Assembly (NCBI GenBank): GCA_026982175.1
Contig: JALSHP010000015.1
Span: 1 to 6,836 of the forward strand
Reading direction: 5' to 3'
Origin: Campylobacteraceae bacterium
Lineage (GTDB): Bacteria > Campylobacterota > Campylobacteria > Campylobacterales > Sulfurovaceae
DNA: 6,836 bases
The position numbers and the translations under genes were made by a program. The notes under the pieces were generated by a model that saw only the letters and a list, made by a program, of their open reading frames with translations, ran no database searches and was not told the origin of the DNA. Below are positions 4,901 through 6,836 of the stretch, one piece after another. The first letter of the stretch is position 1. Each line of letters starts with the position of its first letter.

Positions 4901-5185
4901 TAAAAAATCTTCACTATTTTTATAGGGACTATTTAACTCTTTTTTAAAAAACTCTTCATCTGCTTTAATAAGTTTTGAGACTATCTGTTGCAAATACTCT
5001 TTTTTAAAACTATCTATCACTTTAATGAGAAGCTGAACATACTTAACCAATCCCTTAGCTTTGGCATACTCTTTAACATTTTTACCTGCACTACTACTTT
5101 TAAGTAAATCTATACGCTCTTTTAAAAGCTCATACGAGGAGCGTTGTAGCTCTTGTTGTTTTGTTATTAAATCCATTTTTCCCAC
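1973..5185 (-). CDS. Single-subunit, T7/phage-type DNA-directed RNA polymerase (1070 aa)
   Basis: Synthesises RNA from a DNA template as a single chain, without the bacterial core or sigma factor. The C-terminal half carries every hallmark of the T7 family (residues counted from the GTG). MDFRGRLYP is at 519-527. Motif A is AIDGSNNGFQH with catalytic D638 (T7 D537). Motif B is KSPVMTESYG with K842 and Y850 (T7 K631, Y639, same spacing). GLSPNYIHSLDASH is at 968-981. Motif C is VHDSFATH with H1001 and D1002 (T7 H811, D812). The probable specificity loop is near 935-955. The chain is about 190 residues longer than T7 polymerase (883 aa). About 110 of these form a charged, probably coiled-coil insertion between motifs A and B (roughly 690-810). 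Coordinates use GTG 5185; ATG 5176, preceded by GAGTGGG, is perhaps the better start. Both overlap the upstream ATPase stop. No frameshift is seen and all catalytic residues are intact. The likely targets are the promoter-like elements at 709-1630. Confidence 0.96.
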   Translation of the reverse strand: MGKMDLITKQQELQRSSYELLKERIDLLKSSSAGKNVKEYAKAKGLVKYVQLLIKVIDSFKKEYLQQIVSKLIKADEEFFKKELNSPYKNSEDFLARPLTLCLLKEISAEEATSILCDTKVKFKEQDSQSLKKSFEKVLRYVENRLVIDGDIYATLGKKKEEQYSKEMPQRVALALNIIDSKEIAYMLSQELLTLQVLDNADVENTSNTRQSFGAKLGEKFHERIAWRFLSGQNSKEVKKLFNLYFAESFEEIEGLNRPLWHKLIEFEVGQKMLDFSLESDILGEYTKPHDEGNFNYLKLTKAFLKEMSEDDKSIAYSASMTYKPMVIEPLDWEEMYGGGFLQDKLEDSRFNLSLIKASSSKDRRALVGKTIPQEVLDAVNHLQKSAFKIHEPMLKVLLDYHKDINYLSKKNRVDFAYYRILREILSLGLEKKEKKEIYKHFKMSKFIQLSKEKELNKSDKKRIDNALKNISKESNLEHFKLVSSIYYEIAKYKQGFDTITNIAKEMLAFDKFYFVWRMDFRGRLYPQQTLLNPQAGDLAKSLLLFSEEKALTSEGLKWFFIHGANCYGEVDKEPFDKRIEWVKAHQEQIIASAKDYREEDFWKSAGDPFKFLAWAFEYARYHENPKGFKTSIPIAIDGSNNGFQHITALMRDLDGAEMVNVLPHYEDGTMVVADFYKSVAQKLQGLMAKEIELFEDKKDDLEEKNGLYYEPKKEKVEVEDYHFNKVVEILDEIEPTTLKHGEFFVTAILKVSNFETLRDRLQKIEREIRDEVEEDDLEEVKASLLDELEKLHKRVQREIKKGKLLVKKDKAYREILQLNLYSPSLYKRFSDDDLITRKFVKSPVMTESYGSSTAGKAKALLETIEGLGVLKDLDEDERYIVATSITKLLEKALDSVSKSPKKYKNWMKSYAKEMVKEGAIKWRTPLGLEVEQVEYKFNKLKVAIGDYRKVEFNIYTDEIAPQEHIKGLSPNYIHSLDASHLMMTINDLAKKGVSDIVTVHDSFATHANEVTLMSKSLREMFVKLHQEPILEHFVEEAKKEFGVEAMKIPYVKKEKFNLDEIEKSLYFFS

Positions 5186-6717
5186 TCATATTTAATTATA
5201 TTACGGCTCTTAGAATCAAACTCCACGCCTACAATAAAAATATCAGAAAATTTAGTCTGATATTTTTGTGGGTAGTTCTTCTCTTTAATCTGAGCCAATG
5301 CACCCTTTTGATTGACTTTAAACTCAAAAATGTAGAGCATATCATCAAGAAAAACACTAAGGTCTATCCGTCCATCGTTGGTGACATCTTCTGCTACAAT
5401 TCGGTCAAACCCTGCCCCTGCAAAGTAGGCGTAAATTACACTTGCGTAAAATCCCTCATAATTTTCTATCTTATTATTGGTGAAATTATTGTAGGCAATA
5501 GAAGCAAAAAGGGATTTAAAAATGCTTTGAATAGAATCTAAATCTTTTCTATGCATCGCTTTATATAAATCAAATTGAACTTTTGCTTTTTTGCTTGGAT
5601 TCACAAAATAAGAGCTTAAGATATAGTCATTAAAGCTCTTTTTGACTTCAATATTGGGAAAGCCAAGATAGTAAAACTGGTCATTTCCTAAACGCTCTGT
5701 ATCTCGAATAGTCAAATAGCCACTCTGAAACATAACCGTTTCAAGTGATAGATTTTCAATATCAAAACTCTCTAAAAGCTCCTCTCCTACTAGAAGATTT
5801 TCAAAGGTAGCTAAATTATACTCTTGCTCTTTAAAGAGTTTAATCAGAAAACTTGGTGTACCTGTTTTAAACCAATAGTTTTTAAATTTATGGTCACTAT
5901 CTATAAAGAGTAAAATATCAAAAGGGTTATAGACTCTGTCACTCAAAAAGTTGTAGCCGTTGTACCACTCTTTTAATTTTTTTAGCTCAACACCCTCTAA
6001 AAGCTCTTTAAAGTCTGTCTCTATGTCATTTTGAGTGTAGCCACAGATAGTTCCATATCTTGGAAGTAAAGAGATGTCTCTTAGGTTATTAAGTCCACTA
6101 AAAATACTTGCTTTAGAGAACTTACTTACTCCTGTTAAGAAGACAAATTTTATGTATCGATCGTTCTCTTTCATCACAGAGTATAGACTTCGTAGTAGTT
6201 CTCTAGCCTCTTTTGCTACCTCTATTTGGTCTAAGTTATCAAGAATTGGTTTGTCATACTCATCTATTAATATAACAACTTTTTTATTGTATTTTTTATA
6301 GCTCTCATAGATTAGCTCACTAAAACAGCTAGAGAGATGTCTCCTCTCTTCACACTCAATACCCAATCTTCTTTGGTTCTCTTTTAGAAAATCAAAAGCT
6401 CTTAATTCAATAGATGGTTTTGAGCGTAAGTCACCACTCCAACTAAACTTAATAACAGGATATTTATCTTCCCAATCCCATTTATCGTAAATATAAAGCC
6501 CTTCAAACAGTTCTTTTTTACCCTCAAATATATCTTGAAGCGTATCTAAAAAGAGAGATTTCCCAAAACGACGTGGGCGTGAGAGAAAGTAGTATTTACC
6601 ATTTTCTATTAAATCCAATGCCTCTTTGGTTTTGTCTATATAGATATAATTTTGTTCTTTATCTCGTATGTCTTTAAATGTCTGTATGCCTATTGGGAGT
6701 TTTTTTAGCTTTTTCAT
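5167..6717 (-). CDS. AAA-ATPase-like protein with C-terminal PD-(D/E)XK nuclease domain (516 aa)
   Basis: The N-terminal half is an AAA-ATPase-like domain: LPIGIQTFKDIR at 7-18, P-loop SRPRRFGKS at 46-54 (K53), Walker B VVILIDEYD at 147-155, and FLTGVSKFSK at 193-202. WYNGY at 251-255 is typical of this family. The C-terminal domain has the DUF1703/PD-(D/E)XK nuclease pattern: GRIDLSVF (D452) and YIFEFKVN (E465, K467), so it is probably a metal-dependent DNase or RNase. Length is usual for the family, which is abundant and multicopy in Campylobacterota and Bacteroidota; its biological role is poorly known. Its TAA (5169-5167) overlaps the start of the RNA polymerase gene by 10 to 19 bases, so the two are probably co-transcribed and translationally coupled. 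No Shine-Dalgarno precedes ATG 6717. It may be a true partner of the polymerase or an unrelated mobile gene supplying the promoter. Confidence 0.9.
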   Translation of the reverse strand: MKKLKKLPIGIQTFKDIRDKEQNYIYIDKTKEALDLIENGKYYFLSRPRRFGKSLFLDTLQDIFEGKKELFEGLYIYDKWDWEDKYPVIKFSWSGDLRSKPSIELRAFDFLKENQRRLGIECEERRHLSSCFSELIYESYKKYNKKVVILIDEYDKPILDNLDQIEVAKEARELLRSLYSVMKENDRYIKFVFLTGVSKFSKASIFSGLNNLRDISLLPRYGTICGYTQNDIETDFKELLEGVELKKLKEWYNGYNFLSDRVYNPFDILLFIDSDHKFKNYWFKTGTPSFLIKLFKEQEYNLATFENLLVGEELLESFDIENLSLETVMFQSGYLTIRDTERLGNDQFYYLGFPNIEVKKSFNDYILSSYFVNPSKKAKVQFDLYKAMHRKDLDSIQSIFKSLFASIAYNNFTNNKIENYEGFYASVIYAYFAGAGFDRIVAEDVTNDGRIDLSVFLDDMLYIFEFKVNQKGALAQIKEKNYPQKYQTKFSDIFIVGVEFDSKSRNIIKYEWEKWI

Positions 6718-6723
6718 AAGGGT

Positions 6724-6729
6724 ATTATA
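6724..6729 (-). promoter_or_regulatory. Candidate -10 box for the ATPase-polymerase operon
   Basis: On the minus strand a perfect TATAAT ends 6 bases before the ATG of the ATPase gene. A TTGACT lies upstream, but at a spacing of about 20 bases, longer than ideal; Campylobacterota promoters often have no clear -35. If this is used, transcription would start at or next to the A of the ATG, giving a leaderless mRNA. That would agree with the absence of a Shine-Dalgarno sequence here. Confidence 0.4.
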
Positions 6730-6836
6730 GCCTATTTTATTTGCATATTAGTCAAAGCGATTACATACGCCCAGAACCACCAACAAACCTAATATCCTAA
6801 TTGAAATTACCTCCCCACCGATAGATGAGGAACGTT
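6730..6836. other. Right-edge region, unidentified; possible 3' end of a minus-strand frame
   Basis: About 107 bases remain upstream of the ATPase gene. On the minus strand a frame is open from the edge for 28 codons and stops at TAA 6750-6748. Its tail is hydrophobic (ISIRILGLLVVLGVCNRFD). It could be the end of a gene lying further right, or chance. This segment looks richer in G and C than the genes to its left. I recognise no RNA gene, repeat or family in it. Confidence 0.2.

Noticed and set aside
2805..6301. Plus-strand open frames at 2805-3020, 3317-3517, 5161-5541 and 6074-6301
   Set aside because: Each lies antisense to the polymerase or ATPase/nuclease gene, with low-complexity Ser/Phe/Ile-rich translations and no family resemblance.
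6429..6438. AGTGGTGACT on the minus strand inside the ATPase gene, a 10-base match to the promoter-like element that could allow self-transcription of the operon
   Set aside because: It continues as TACG and lacks the AAAG start region, lies in codons for the conserved WSGDLRS stretch, and is plausibly a chance match.

Overview
The window is AT-rich and its codon use and protein families suggest a member of the Campylobacterota (Sulfurimonas/Arcobacter-like); this is inferred from composition and family habit, with no rRNA or housekeeping gene present to prove it. No transposase, integrase or phage structural gene is visible.

Layout, left to right. (1) 1-563, minus strand: the N-terminal 187 codons of a DHH-phosphoesterase-like protein that runs off the left edge. 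(2) 564-708: a short AT-rich divergent intergenic region with a perfect palindrome. (3) 709-1967, plus strand: a tandem array of small cassettes. Four begin with an almost invariant promoter-like element (core AAGTGGTGACTAAAGAA). It is followed by a leader with two short hairpins and a TTAAAC box, a good Shine-Dalgarno sequence, and an ORF of 77, 26, 23, 28, 15 or 22 codons. Two of the six ORF cassettes have the leader and Shine-Dalgarno but only a degenerate or no promoter element. A seventh leader has no ORF; its second hairpin runs into six T residues and looks like the terminator of the array. (4) 1973-5185, minus strand, convergent with the array: a complete T7-like single-subunit RNA polymerase of 1070 aa with all catalytic residues present. 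(5) 5167-6717, minus strand: an AAA-ATPase-like protein with a C-terminal PD-(D/E)XK nuclease domain, whose stop codon overlaps the polymerase start. (6) 6751-6836: a short edge region that I cannot identify.

The main idea is that the array and the polymerase form one system. The element in front of the cassettes has the size and anatomy of a phage-type promoter. Its ACTAAAG matches positions -6 to +1 of the T3 promoter, its GAAG start matches the SP6 start, and GGTGAC resembles the SP6 upstream half. A dedicated phage-type polymerase encoded right beside these sites is the obvious reader. The output would be a set of transcripts carrying structured leaders and micropeptides, some hydrophobic or cationic. 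What the peptides or leaders do is unknown. The nuclease/ATPase is probably co-expressed with the polymerase, and the DHH-like protein may be a further component. Defence, competition or host takeover are possible roles, but the sequence alone does not decide between them.
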